DNA of 32,500 nt from Theodoxus fluviatilis (taxonomy: Eukaryota > Mollusca > Gastropoda > Cycloneritida > Neritidae): assembly GCA_034096865.1 (NCBI GenBank), contig JAWQFJ010016647.1:85001-117500 (forward strand), given 5' to 3'. Positions 1 to 13,821 of the stretch are shown here, piece after piece. The position numbers and the translations under genes are program-made. Within the stretch, counting starts at the first letter, position 1. The number at the start of each line of letters is the position of its first letter. The notes below the pieces were generated by a model, which did no database searches, was not told the origin of the DNA, and saw only the letters and a program-made list of their open reading frames with translations.

Positions 1-672
1 GTTTGCACGCTCACACAAGAACACAAATCTAGCCCCAAAATACACAAAATCAGCAACGAAACGCTGCGACTAGGAATCAGTACTGCGTTATTCCGGAACA
101 ATGCAGCTCATTTCCGAGTGAAACAGAGAAAGCTTTGGGCACTTTTCCCGCTGCTATTCAAAACGGGAAAAACCAACACTCCACTTACGTATGTAGTCTC
201 CGTCCACAAAAAAGAGCCTAGCGTTGGCCAACCTAACAAAGCCTATTTCTGGGCGCAAATTTAAGTTACTGGTCGATTCAACGGAATAATTGATTAGACA
301 AAGGCTGTCCACGCTTGAGATCAATGTCGTTATCGAATTACTAGGGACTCTCAGAGATCCCTGTCAAGCCCCCAAGACTGCCAAAGCTCATTTCTTCGGT
401 CCGTTCTGTGGAGACGGGGACGGCTTAGGTATCATGCACTCTGCAGACCGGGACGGTCTACTAGAATTCCATGCAGTCTGGGATATATGTATGGGGCAAG
501 GACTACTAGTAGTCCTTGGTATGGGGCAGACAGAAGAAGTTACAAGATGCTTCCTTCATCAAGTCAACTGGGACTTTGTGTAGATCTTCAAGTATGCCTA
601 CGATGAACAGTCCAAGCTGTATTAAGTACCATCACAAAACGTTGCTGGTGAGTGCACGTGTGTGTATGTGTG

Positions 673-674
<2 letters not shown>
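1..674. other. Unassigned sequence with a 22-bp perfect palindrome
   Basis: A 97-codon open frame (290-583, plus) matches nothing I recognise. A perfect 22-bp palindrome, CAAGGACTACTAGTAGTCCTTG in two halves of 11, lies at 497-518 and is bracketed by GTATGGGGCA on both sides. No other feature is visible. Confidence 0.4.
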
Positions 675-747
<73 letters not shown>

Positions 748-748
748 C

Positions 749-819
<71 letters not shown>

Positions 820-955
820 TAGACAGACAGACAGACAGACATACAGACAGGCAACGAGGCAGGCAGGCAGGCAGACAAACTGTGTGTATCGTTGTGTCTG
901 TGTATATGTGTCTGTCTGTCAGTCTGTCTATCAGTTTGTCTTTCTGTCTGTATCA
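675..955. repeat. Compound (AG)n / (ACAG)n microsatellite
   Basis: (AG)n interrupted by ACAG from about 676 to 782, then (ACAG)n to about 870, followed by a degenerate TGTC-type stretch of the opposite sense to about 955. Confidence 0.92.
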
Positions 956-3675
956 CTTCGTTCGTCCGTTCTATTGGCTGTTATTGGAATCTTTCTTAGA
1001 CAATTTAAGTGCTTGTTCACTTACGAGCATACTCTCTGACACATTAACACATAATGAAAATACTTTACTGACAGGCATAGTACAAGTGGACTAAGATCAC
1101 TGATTGCAAGTCACTTTATCCATTTTCGTCAGGGAAAAAATCGTGTTCTGTTAGGAGAAAACGTCCCTGTCATCGACGATCTGGACTTGCGCGCAATGTT
1201 CAAACACTGTAGGCATGGAGAGCAGTTGAAACAGACTAGAATAACAGTGTCGGACAGAACGCCTTTGAGATGTTAATCCACACACGTAGGATAACACTAC
1301 CCCACAGGAATCCGTGTCGATCGCGAGAAGGACTTCCGGAGAACCGAAGTCCCACCAATGATGAGGACCCTTGATCAGCTCAGCGAACACCACACGGATC
1401 TGGATGTAAAGGGGGTTCAGCGCGTCCTTGCTTATTCTGCCTGGATGTTTCCTGGTAAAAGATGGTGCTTCACTGCTGGGAAGAGCAGTGCAGTTGCATC
1501 GATGTCCTTACTAAAGCTCTCTGGACTGGCACCGAGTGCCGCGAAGGACCATAAACTGTCGGCGTGTTTGTGGCAGAGATCGAATGTGTGCTGCATTCCT
1601 TCGTGGAAAAGCGCAATGTCTGCCATGACATCTGCCTTAAGAGCAAGTGACAGAGGGACGCTCTGAATGCCCAGCAGCAAAAGGTTCACCTGATGAGTAC
1701 AGCTTCGGCACTGGGCAGCACTTATCTGACACGGCTCTTACTTACATCTGCGGCACTGCTCGAAATTCCAGCTATTCGTTAAAAGGAACATTTTTCTGTT
1801 GAACATTCAAAGTTGACATCTACTTCTCAAAAGGTCAATTTGTTGTTGTAAGTTTGTTTTTTCCTTTTTAAATAAATAGACTTTAGGCAACACAACTATT
1901 CGATTCGATGACAGTAACATCTGTTGGATTGTGAATGTCCTTTTTCGCCAATCCGGGTTGCCGGCAAAGCCCTGAGGAAAACCCTTCTGTGTGCACGTGT
2001 ACTGCTGCCCTGTCACGCCGCGTAATAGAATCTAGATTCTCATCCGTCAAAGTAAAGCATGCTTGGCAAGCGCGTGGGCATGATATGGCTCAGACTGAAA
2101 TTGATCTACACGGCAGCAAAGCCACCGTGACGTGTGGACACTGAGACTATGTACTTGAGTTAGAACTATTTCTTTAGAAACACTGGTTACACTCAATGTT
2201 TTTCAAAAACAAAATTTGTTCGAAAGTATGAACTACAAAGCATGCAGGAATGGTTGCATGTAACGACATCATATACGCGATTTACTTTTTACAGCTATAT
2301 TGGTAAAAGAAATATGTTCGTTTGGTCTGGATTTGCTATAGATCACATTCTATTATCGCTTATCATTTTTTAAGTTTGTCGTAAACTAGAACCCGATCTG
2401 TGAAAATCCCTGTAATAAATGTCTGTTTACAAACAGTCCGATGCTGTTCAGAGCAGACGTCTTGCAAGTTACACCAAACAGTCCAGTGCACCCTGGCGAA
2501 ACTATCTTTCTATTGGTATGCACCGGAGCTCGCCCCGCGATCAGCGTTCCAGTGTCTTTGATATGAACATCACTCAACATTTTTCTACGTCCTCCTATCG
2601 TCCATATCTCGCTAGCAAGAAAAATTGACTGCAGCGAAGCTGTTCTTTTCAACTGCAACTTGGAGACTAAAAAATCGATTTTGACAAAATACTTCTTTCG
2701 CCGTATCACTCGGAGGCCACCAAAGGGATTTCGGAGCTGAAAGATAATATGTGTAATTTCCCCCTATTTTCCATCTCTTATGAAACGCACATTGCATCTC
2801 CGCATCACCCACGCCAGTCTGTACGGGAAAGCATATCCGGTTCTTTGGAAACTGACTTTTTCTCTCTCCGTCTTATAGTGTCGGTCTGTGACGTCAACAA
2901 ACAATGTATGTGCTTTCACGAGTTATTTTTTCCCTCCTCCAAGACAGCCCTTCATAAGGGTCGAGAACTCTCAAGAGTCTGTGAAATCAGTGCTTGAATC
3001 GACAGGATAAATGGTGCAACTAAACTGTGATAAAACAGAATGACGTCTTGCACTTTCATGATAAAAGCTCCCATGACCATGCTCTTCAAATACCGCGGGT
3101 CTTGTTGAGTTGAACGATTCAGCTGAGAGGAGATTTCACTCTTAGGAAACTTCTCGTTATTCACTTGTCTTTTCATCAATCACAGCGAAATAGACGCGTC
3201 AAAAAAAAGTTACGGGTTCGCGGACTGAGATGTTTTTGCAAGTTTTGGGCAGACGTATGTGTATACTCCCCTTTCTGAATAAAGATATTAAAAAAAAAAA
3301 AATTACCAATCCAGTTTCTTATGGCGCGGTTGGGGAGAAAGTGTCTTTCAGGGCTTGACGACTTCCATTCTGCATCAGAAGAAACTGACAAGCAGTTAAC
3401 TGGAGATAGGTCGCCTCAGTTCTTACCAGTGGCAGCGTGCATTGGCAGCCATCACGCGCACGTAATGATCATTTCGCGAACTGAGCAACTTTTTCAAGAG
3501 TTCACATAATAAATCGCGATTTTAGTCTCTCACAAAAGTAATAAGCAATGAACAAACTAGGTACGCAACATGGAAAAAGGAAGAATATGTCACAGAAAAA
3601 GTGAAAAAACAAAAGGAAAGATTGGTTCTTGTGGTTAAATAGAAGATCAAGTACGAATGCACTCGCGCACGCTCG

Positions 3676-3679
<4 letters not shown>
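956..3679. other. Unassigned, mainly non-repetitive DNA
   Basis: AT-rich, no mobile-element motif found. Minus-strand open frames at 1432-1689 and 1151-1393 abut in different frames and have protein-like composition (HEGMQHTFDLCHKHADSLWS; HHWWDFGSPEVLLAIDTDS), so a frameshifted coding remnant is possible, but I do not recognise a family. A poly-A run lies at about 3290-3301. Confidence 0.3.
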
Positions 3680-4084
<405 letters not shown>

Positions 4085-5487
4085 TTACACACACCGAGTG
4101 TACAGTCAGCTACAAATACGTACACGTTACTCTTAGGATCCGATGTAAATACACTCAGAAATTAACGCATATGCACAGTAGGTGCACTCATAGAAGCAGA
4201 CGTAGCCGGACCCGTACCCTGCGTTTCGTTTTGAGCAGCTCAGCTTTGCTAGGGTAGCAGACTTATTCCAGCAAACCACACCGTTTTGAATAGTTTTGAT
4301 TAGTTGGGTTTTTTAATTACTTAAAGAGCATATCATCTTCAGAAGTGGGTGTGTTTGGAGGCCCTCTTTGGATACACGGACCCTTAAAATGTTTTCACAT
4401 TCAATTGTGTCCCTCTTGATCGAAGAGAGGACTTAATAAAAGCATTAGGGGTGATGTTCCCTGCGTTCGTAAACTGACCTCTCACCCCGTAGCAGAGGTC
4501 ACCTTCCTGTCAAGGTCGCGCAGCAGCTGTAGCACCCCAAAAGGCGCGCTAAATGCTTCACACTAGAGTCAAACACGATCTTTGCTAGAGTGCGCCAGCT
4601 CCTGTGCCTAGCAACAGCACCCATAGTCGAATTAGATGTAGATTGGCTCACATCAAACATCGAATTGCATAGAAGTGACTGTATGGACTTGCAAGGTAAA
4701 CATGCTTCTAGCCCTTGAGGTTTTAGCCATGGAAGTGACAGACGTGTCAACTGCTTCACACTTTTAAAAAAAGGTGCTTTCATCACTATGGCAGAATGGA
4801 TCGTATGTCAAGGTTTGATTATGTAGTGACCGACGGCATTTATACCCGTGCCAGTAACGAAGTAGCAGACAACAACTGCATTTGGGATTACCCTTGATTT
4901 TCCTTTATGACTAGTGATGATTGGGCCAAAAAAAAAAAGGTGTGGTTAAGGTAACATAGCCAAAAAAAATAGGGTAGGTAGGTCGGCAATAACTTTTTTT
5001 AAAAACTTTTTATTTCTCGTGGAAACCAAATTAAACCTACTCGACTTGGAAATAAGTGTGCGAACAGACAGCGGATATTCCCTTTGAACAATTTTGACTT
5101 AACTTCTCTTGGAATTAGGTAAAGAAAAGCATTGACTTACCAGTGAAGATATGGCTGATATGAGATTGTCTGTCCTTCTAGTGTCAGTATCATGTGACCA
5201 ACCATCGGTGCCCCTAACGTGAACCAGATGTAATTGAAATGCATCAGGAACTTGTGCTGCATGTTGATCATCCTCTTCTTCTTCCTCACTCTCGGCTTGC
5301 AAAACTTCACATTTGAAATGTATCGCCTTCAGTTCAAACGTGTCCCCGACCTCTCCAACAGTCAAACCCCAAGCCAACTCAAACCCATCCCCATCTGCTT
5401 TGCATGTGGTCACATCACCAGAGCTGCCAAGTGCTACGATTTAGGCGTAGCATGCTACGATTTCGCCGTGCTTGCTACGATGCTACC

Positions 5488-5510
5488 CTGAACTTTTGAC
5501 CGTCACGAAG

Positions 5511-5567
<57 letters not shown>

Positions 5568-5682
5568 GCTTTATGCTGGCGGTTCAGCGCTGAGCGTCGA
5601 ACTGAACTTTTGACCGTCACGTAGAAACACCACCCCCCCTCCCCGCTTCATGTCGGTGGCTCAGCGCTCAGCGACTTGACAG
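5488..5682. repeat. Tandem duplication of about 110 bp split by microsatellites
   Basis: CTGAACTTTTGACCGTCACG occurs at about 5488 and 5603, each followed by a low-complexity stretch ((AC)n in the first, C-rich in the second), CGCTTYATG, GGTGGCTCAGCGCT-like sequence and AGCG. A 26-bp poly-C run follows (5683-5708). Confidence 0.7.
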
Positions 5683-6431
5683 CCCCCCCCCCCCCCCCCC
5701 CCCCCCCCGCAAACATCGCCATTTTCCTTCTTGTGCGTGTGTGCTACGCCTATTTCTTAAATGCTACTCCAAAAAGCTCTGGATGCTAGTTGCTACTCTT
5801 TGGCATGATGGTGGGTTGGCAGCTCTGCATCACCGTAGCCACGAGCGACCACCCCATATTTTTTTCATGTTCAATTCGGGATGAATGTTAAGAAAAACTT
5901 CCGTCATCGATGCCGTCTCTGGATATGCGGAAATCTGCTTATTGCCGTCTTGATGGTCACATTTTGAGGTAACAGTCGCCACCAAACGTTCGCGGCACGC
6001 CATTTTTGTTTGTTTTCAGAACGAGGCTTGAGGAACGAGGTAAGTTTCTTCCCTTTACGCCCTGCGTCGTCTGTAACTACACAGGTTGTTTCCTGAGACT
6101 GAACGATCGGTCCTCCCTCAACCCACAACTTTGATATTTAAAAAAAACTTCAACATTTTCAATAAAAAGATTTAGGGTCGGCGCCCCAGAATAGGGTAGG
6201 TCGGGTTACCGTAACCACATCATTTTTTTTTGGCCTTATCTCCCTTCTATCGTCAATGTTAATCGATCCTAATTCATTTATTATGTCGTCTTTTCGATCA
6301 CGAGGGACACAATTGAATGTGAAATCATTTAAGGGATTCGTGTATCCAAAGAGGGCCTATAAAAACCTCTACTTTATTATGTGCTTTCTAAGTTTAAAAA
6401 ACCCCAACCAATAAAAACTACTCGACCTGAT

Positions 6432-6449
6432 GGGGGGGGGGGGGGGGGG
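6432..6449. repeat. Poly-G run
   Basis: Eighteen consecutive G residues inside the right arm of the inverted-repeat element. They have no partner in the left arm, so they arose or expanded later. Confidence 0.85.
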
Positions 6450-6699
6450 AATGCGTAATTAGTCTGCCATGTAGCAGAGGTCAACTGCTCCACAACGGAA
6501 CGCGGGGACAGAAACAGAGGAAAAGAAGAAGTGGACGCTGAAAAAGCAGGGGTGAAGTCTGAATACAGAGCAGCAAAACATGAGATCGAGTGTGAAGAAG
6601 GAAAACGTTATGTTTGGACCTCTTTACAGAGACCTCGATGCGCACTTGTGAATTCAGAGGAACGAGGGAGAATGCACATCTGCCGAATGAACGGATGGG

Positions 6700-6985
6700 A
6701 ATATGGTTGGAATGAAGGATAGAGGGAGGAATGGATGAATGAACGAGCGGACGGAAGGAAGGAAAATGGATGGATGTTTGGATGGATGGATGTTAAATTG
6801 AATGGAGGAATTGATGAATGGATATTGAATGTCTGGATGGTCAGAGTAGATGGATAGATGTTTGAATGAATGGATGGATAGATGCTCAGAGTAATAGATG
6901 GCTAGATGATCGGATGGAATAATGAATGAATGGATGAACAGGCAAACGGGTTGATAGATCGACTGATGGATTAGGATGGATGATG
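6700..6985. repeat. Degenerate (GGAT)n / (GAAT)n tetranucleotide tract
   Basis: GGATGGATGAATGAATGG-type repeats with frequent ATAGATG variants. No gene. Confidence 0.88.
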
Positions 6986-7094
6986 ACATTCTACGGATTA
7001 TGAGCCTAAATATGCGTGGACCACTCATGACCTTGGTCTGCCCAAATTACTAGTGCCGTAATGCATACGTTATAGTCAAGGCTTCATTTCCAGG

Positions 7095-7165
7095 GTCATT
7101 CGCCTTTCACGTATGGCGTAGGGAGACGCGGTGACTTTAGTCCTACCCCCAAACAGCAGGAACAC
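7095..7165. repeat. Dispersed repeat, related to 17735-17805
   Basis: The string CGTAGGGAGACGCG is shared exactly with 17758-17771, with weaker matching on both sides (ATTCGCnTTT upstream, ACAGAGGG downstream). Both copies have the same orientation. Family unknown. Confidence 0.5.
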
Positions 7166-7297
7166 AGAGGGCGGCAAAAATTGATAAGCTCTTAAGGCGC
7201 TTCATGGGCATAGGCAGATAAGCAAGCACTAAGCCAACTACAAGATAAAGACAAAAGGAAACATTTTGGTGTTGTAATGCTCTGGTTTTTTTTTTTG

Positions 7298-7375
7298 CAG
7301 CAACAGCAGCAGCAGCAGCAGGGGGGAGGAGGAGGAGGAGGAGGAGGAGGAGGAGGAGGAGGAGGAGGAGGAGGG
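7298..7375. repeat. (CAG)n followed by (GGA)n
   Basis: A T-run, then CAG repeats to 7320 and GGA repeats to 7374. The flanks 6986-7297 are unassigned, except for the short dispersed repeat near 7095-7165. Confidence 0.88.
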
Positions 7376-7389
7376 AAAAAAAAGAAGAA

Positions 7390-8600
7390 AAAGAACAGGC
7401 TGGTAAGCAGCCAGGAATAAAAGGCGTAATAAATCTATGTTTTGTGGAGAGATGACGTACTGGTACTTATTCAATACGAGTAAGATGGTAAATAGATGGC
7501 TACCAAAGAATTAAACTGTGTCAGGAAAAAAGGGGTTAGGTCCGTATGTAGGCAGAACAAGAACGATGTAAAGATGACACTTTTTTCTCGAAAGGTGGAA
7601 TGCTGGGAAAGCATGAAGTACTTGTACGATGATCGCTTAATGATAAGGTGGTGACAGGGGAATAAAAGCGTGGTTGGAAAAAGGACAGGCTGCTCAGTGG
7701 GCCGGATCAGAAGGGTGCAGAGAGGTTCTTTGAGATGTAAAATGCTGCATACGTAGTGTAGTCTTCACTTGCAAGATGAAACCTAAATGGCTCGGTGGCT
7801 ACACAAGGATTTAAACTGTCAGGGGAATAAAGAACGACTGGTAGGTAGACAGAAATACAAACATATACATGAATGACATTTTTCCATGTTTACAATGCTG
7901 GTTGCACTTTCCATTGTTATGAAACTTGATGGTTAGATGGCGACACCACGATGAAGTCGTCAGAGAATTTAAAATGCATAAGCTAGTAAGTAGGCAGGAA
8001 TAGCAAGGTGTGCAAAGAAAGCACTGTTCGTGAGGGATTTCCTGGATACGTAATTAATAAGATTTTAACACCTACAGTGTTTCATTGGCCGCATTTGGAT
8101 TAAATTGTTTAGGGGAAAAAGGGTGGTGTAGTAAATAGGCAGGAATAGATAGATAAAAAGAAATGAAGTTTTCAAGAAATAAAATGCTGGGTACGTATAC
8201 GATACTTTTCAGATGATAACTGAGTGGTTACATAGTGACCGGAGGATTAAATTGTGAGTGAGAAAAAACGGGGACTGACTGGTAGGTGAGCAGGTACAGA
8301 AACATGTAACAAGATATTCGAGACCAATAAAGCTGGCTACGTATTTGATACTTGTTTATACTTGTTGGATGATAACTAAGCGGTAAAATGGCGCAAGTGG
8401 AAAAGAATTAGCAGGTAAGAGGGCAGAAACAGATGTAAAGACATGATATTTTTTCCTGAGGTAAAATGTTAGGTAGATATTGAGTACCAGTGAGTTGATA
8501 AGCATGCTGTTAGGTGGTCATACTAGGATTAAGTGGCAAGAAAAACACTGACAGACTAATAAGCAAACAAATAGAATGGGTAAACAAACGAGAAGCCCAA
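7390..8600. repeat. Highly degenerate tandem array, period about 125-165 bp, about 8 units
   Basis: Recurring landmarks in the same order are: GGATTAAATTGT, GGGGAAAAA, TGGTAGGTAGGCAGGAA, ATGTAAAGACATGACATTTTTTC, GGTAAAATGCTGG, TACGTATTTGATACTTG, GATGATAACTAAGTGGTTA and ATGGCGAC. The first landmark or its variants fall near 7510, 7808, 7965, 8092, 8244, 8405 and 8525. Units are strongly diverged and have indels. The array leads directly into the GGTA tetranucleotide tract. No open frame spans it. Confidence 0.65.
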
Positions 8601-8679
8601 CTGCTGATCGGCAAGGACTGGCATTTAGGTATTTAGGCAGACAAGCAAAGAGCAAAGCAAACAGTTCGGTAAACAGATA

Positions 8680-8990
8680 GGTAGGTAGGTGGCTTAAGTA
8701 GGTAGATAAGTAAACATTAGACAGGAAGTTAAGTAGGTAGGTGGGTAGGTAGGTAGGTGGGTAGGTAGGTTGGTAGGTAGGTAGGTAGGTAGGTAAGTAG
8801 GTAGGTAGGTAGGAACGTTGGTAGGTAGGTAGATAGATAGGTAGAAACGTAGGCAGGTAAGTAGGCACGCAGGCAGGCAGTTAGGTAGATAGGCAAGTAG
8901 GAAAGTAGGTAGGTAGGTAGGCAGGCAGGCAGGAAGGTAGGTAGGCAGGCACGCAGGCACGCACGCACGCAGGCACGCACGCAGGTAAGT
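8680..8990. repeat. (GGTA)n / (GGCA)n / (CGCA)n tetranucleotide tract
   Basis: GGTAGGTA repeats grade into GGCAGGCA and CGCACGCA. Long YLPT-type frames on the minus strand are translations of the repeat. Confidence 0.9.
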
Positions 8991-9042
8991 AGAGATGTAG
9001 ATGTTAGGAGTGTAAGAGGTAATGATAGCTATGTATGCAGAT

Positions 9043-9202
9043 GGATAGCTAAGTAGTTCAACTGGATTGTAGATTACACGTAGGATAGCTAAGTAGTTCA
9101 ACTTGATAGTACGTTACATGTAGGATAGCTAAGCAGTTCAACTGGGTATAAGTTACATGTAGGATAGCTAAGTAGTTCAACTGGATCGTATATGTTACAC
9201 GT
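9043..9202. repeat. 40-bp minisatellite, four units
   Basis: Units starting GGATAGCTAAGTAGTTCAAC begin at 9043, 9083, 9123 and 9162. They vary in the last 15 bp. Confidence 0.9.
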
Positions 9203-9782
9203 CCAAATTAAGTAAAACTCGCTAAAATAAATAAGACAAAATAACAGGAATCAAGTGCTATCCGTTGGAGAACAATATGGGAATTGTTTTTGGCCAAGAA
9301 CGACACAACAACAAAAATACGCACACATAGAAGCTTCCGGGGCGTAACATGCCAAATCGATACACACGTAAGTCCTAACGTACGTGCACAGCCTAACACC
9401 ATTCTTTCAGACAACCACAGCGTGGGCCTCAAAGCCTGGCGCAGAGTGGTTCTTTTCATACTTCTGACACCTGTTCGGGGGGGGGGGGGGGGGGACCGGC
9501 GATACAAACAGCTAGTGCAGGCACAGGGAGCGACTGTGTGGTGTTTGAAGCAAGAAATACTTTGAGTTAAATTCAGATCTCGATCAGTCCAACCACACCT
9601 GCTGTCACACTGCACACGCGGGAGTAGGTCGCGAGCGATGGCATTTAGGGGCGGGGCCATTGATTGTGGCGAGACATGTTGTAATTTCACTGGATCCTAA
9701 CCAACGTACGTTCTTATCTGTGCAACAACAAAAAATGTACGCAGCCACAATGTCACAAACGCACTCAAATACGTACTCACGA
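9203..9782. other. Unassigned sequence with an 18-bp poly-G
   Basis: Poly-G at 9477-9494. Open frames on both strands are unrecognised and low in coding character. Confidence 0.4.
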
Positions 9783-9885
9783 ACACACACACACACACGC
9801 ACACACACACACACTCACACATACACACACACACGCACACACACACACACACGCACACACGCACACACACTCACACACACACACA

Positions 9886-9918
<33 letters not shown>
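9783..9918. repeat. (CA)n microsatellite
   Basis: CA repeats with CG and CT substitutions. Confidence 0.92.
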
Positions 9919-9919
<1 letters not shown>

Positions 9920-10161
9920 AATATTCATGCACGCACGCTCACACGCGTGAGCAGACAGGCATACGAATATGCATGTACATATATGTACAACTATACATGA
10001 CTGCACACATTCGCAAACTGCTTTTGCCGAATGTTCCACTATGAAGCTCGAATATTCACGTCTATGCACGCAACCATTACAATTTGATACATGCAGATAC
10101 ATATTACATTACTCAAACATAACATTATAACATTCTAGTAACTCTTTGATATGTGTATAAT

Positions 10162-10165
<4 letters not shown>

Positions 10166-10213
<48 letters not shown>
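10166..10213. repeat. (CT)n microsatellite
   Basis: CT repeat, pure over most of its length. Flanks 9919-10165 and 10214-10404 show nothing recognisable. Confidence 0.9.
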
Positions 10214-10404
10214 CAGAGCTGTACACATTGAACGAGCGCATTCAAACCGACTGCACATATCAAAGTACATGTAATTTCTTTTGACTGCCACATCAGAGAA
10301 AAAGACGCATTAATGTAAACCATTACTTCTCTGTCGCCACATTTTCCAGCCTCTACACCTATCTTCATGACTTCTCCTTCCTGTTATTTTTCCTTCTATT
10401 CATT

Positions 10405-10572
10405 GTCCTCCTCCTCCTCCTCCTCCTCCTCCTCCTCCTCCGCCGCCGCCGCCGCCGCCGCCGCCTCCTCCTCCTCCTCCTCCTCCGCCTCCGCCTCCTC
10501 CTTATTTAAACCAATGTGTATGAGTTTTACTGCTCATGTATCTCGCTTTCTGAATTATTGAAATACATTTTT

Positions 10573-10645
<73 letters not shown>
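10405..10645. repeat. (TCC)n-(GCC)n and (ATC)n trinucleotide tracts
   Basis: TCC/GCC/TCC blocks at 10405-10501 and a pure (ATC)n at about 10575-10645, with 70 bp of unique sequence between them. Confidence 0.92.
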
Positions 10646-12081
10646 TCTTCTCTTTCTCCTTGTTTCTCCAAAGGGGTTTGTTTAACGAAAGTGTGGGTGC
10701 TACATGAGCTTGCGATTGCAGCGAGATACCACAAAGTAAGCCGAGTAGGGCGATGACGATGGAAAGGTGAGATAGATGTAGGCGAATATGAGTCAAAGGT
10801 GTGGAAAAGTAGGGATTGTCATTAGCACTCCAGCAGACGATCACTCACCGATGTCTTCGCTGTCTTGTGTTGCCATCGGTTGCAGTAATCCACATAGAAA
10901 GTACAGCAGCAGGCACCTCTCACACCTCCGCATTTTCACGTCTCATATTTCACGGTTAGGCTCTTCCAGGTGTAACACGAGTTCTGGCGACTCCTCTTGC
11001 TCGGAATCCATGGAAAATTTAACCCATGCTCTCGACAATAGGACGAAGACACTGTCGAGTTTCACGCCATATCCTCACACAGGCAACAGGAGTGTCTGTA
11101 AGTGCGGGAATTCGTCGGGGCGGTGTGCTATTCTCACGTCACACTCACCATGCTGGAGGAGTAATCCCAAGCAGAGCTCCGACTGATTCACACCAATGGG
11201 TGTGGGGCTGACAAAAGCCACTTGTCAGAGCGGGGACAGAAGAGAGGGTAGGCGAGGCCAAGCCCCCACACCCGCTCAATTCATCCCACTACCTAGGGGC
11301 GCAGTTCGACTGGGGTGGCGATAATCCAGACACGGAGACCTGCCCAGACGCCCATGCTTTTGTGCGCACCTGCGAGGTGAGATGAGAGACACTTGCCCGC
11401 GCCAGGCCAAGAGTACGGGTCGAACCCTCAATCACAGTCGCTCAGGGCTGCGACGCTGGCATGCGGCTCGACTCGAGATTCTCATGCTAACTCCGCGTCC
11501 TCATGCCATGAAGCGCAGTGGCTCGAACACGTAGCCAGGGTAGGCATATATAGGTACAACACAGTTCACGGGTAGAAACTTGCACGCATCCACTATTTTT
11601 TTTCCAAAAAATTTCCACCAACAGAAAACTATACACTCACTGTATACCTACAACTTGCAAGAGAGATCTCTGCGCGCAACTGCCACACAATGCGACGCCA
11701 CGCGCAACACTCCAACGCCGCCACAACTTTCTCCAGGAGACTTTTCCAAGCTGATCAGAGAGCGCAGCGGGGCTGCCGCTACACGCACTACGACTGACGT
11801 TGCAAGAACGCCCCCCACGGTAGAAGCAAACGTCGATGGGCAATCGCCCTGCAGGGCAGGCAGGGCAAAGAGAGCAGGGCAGGGCAGACCTCAGTCGACG
11901 CTGGAGGAGTGTGTGAGCGGAAACCTCCCTAGCGCCTCGACGTCTGTTCCCGCCGAACGACTGACAGCGAGCGTCGAGAGGCGAGTGCACACTGTGTATG
12001 AGGGTGTGCCGCTAGCTCACATTGGCTGAGGACGCCGCCGCCACTGCTGCTGCCACTGGAGAATTGGAGTTGACGGTGTGC

Positions 12082-12083
<2 letters not shown>
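10646..12083. other. Unassigned sequence, GC-richer toward 12 kb
   Basis: Open frames at 10788-11186 and 11580-12029 (plus) are rich in Ser, Thr, Arg and Ala with no recognisable motif. GC content and CpG count rise from about 11220 to 12050, which could mark a promoter or an exon, but no start or splice signals tie the pieces together. Confidence 0.3.
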
Positions 12084-12545
<462 letters not shown>

Positions 12546-12582
12546 GTATGTGTGTGCGTCTCTCACTGTACTTTATTTGTAC

Positions 12583-12681
12583 CTGAAAAGAAGAGTAGAA
12601 GACAAGCAACCGACTGTTTCTTTCATGAGCAAGTCTCATGAAAGAAACAGTCGGTTGCTTGTCTTCTACTCTTCTTTTCAG
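12583..12681. repeat. 99-bp hairpin: 47-bp perfect inverted repeat with 5-nt loop
   Basis: Arms 12583-12629 and 12635-12681 are exact reverse complements, starting CTGAAAAGAAGAGTAG and ending CTACTCTTCTTTTCAG, with loop CAAGT. The whole is bracketed by a 16-bp direct repeat ACTTTATTTGTACCTG at 12570-12585 and 12718-12733. Confidence 0.95.
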
Positions 12682-12738
12682 TAACTGTACACCCGACCCC
12701 GGCACTTAGATATATCCACTTTATTTGTACCTGTCTGT

Positions 12739-13821
<1,083 letters not shown>

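Larger units (their letters stand above)
4217..6507. mobile_element. Old inverted-repeat (foldback or TIR) element, about 2.3 kb
   Basis: The segment about 4217-4447 is a diverged inverted copy of about 6262-6507. Both read, from the outside in, CCYGCGTTYCGTT, GAGCAG, a TTGGGGTTTTTTAA-like box, GGCCCTCTTTGGATACACG and TTTCACATTCAATTGTGTCC. A second inner pair matches GGCCAAAAAAAA, GTGTGGTTAAGGTAAC at 4922-4990 with 6172-6238. On the right the pairs are adjacent; on the left about 450 bp (4447-4900) separates them, probably a later insertion. No transposase is recognisable; minus-strand frames at 4499-4786 and 5099-5413 (with an acidic ESEEEEEDD run) are unassigned. No clear target duplication was found. 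Confidence 0.65.

Noticed and set aside
290..583. 97-codon frame near the left edge as a gene
   Set aside because: No recognisable domain, no splice or promoter context, and length within chance expectation.
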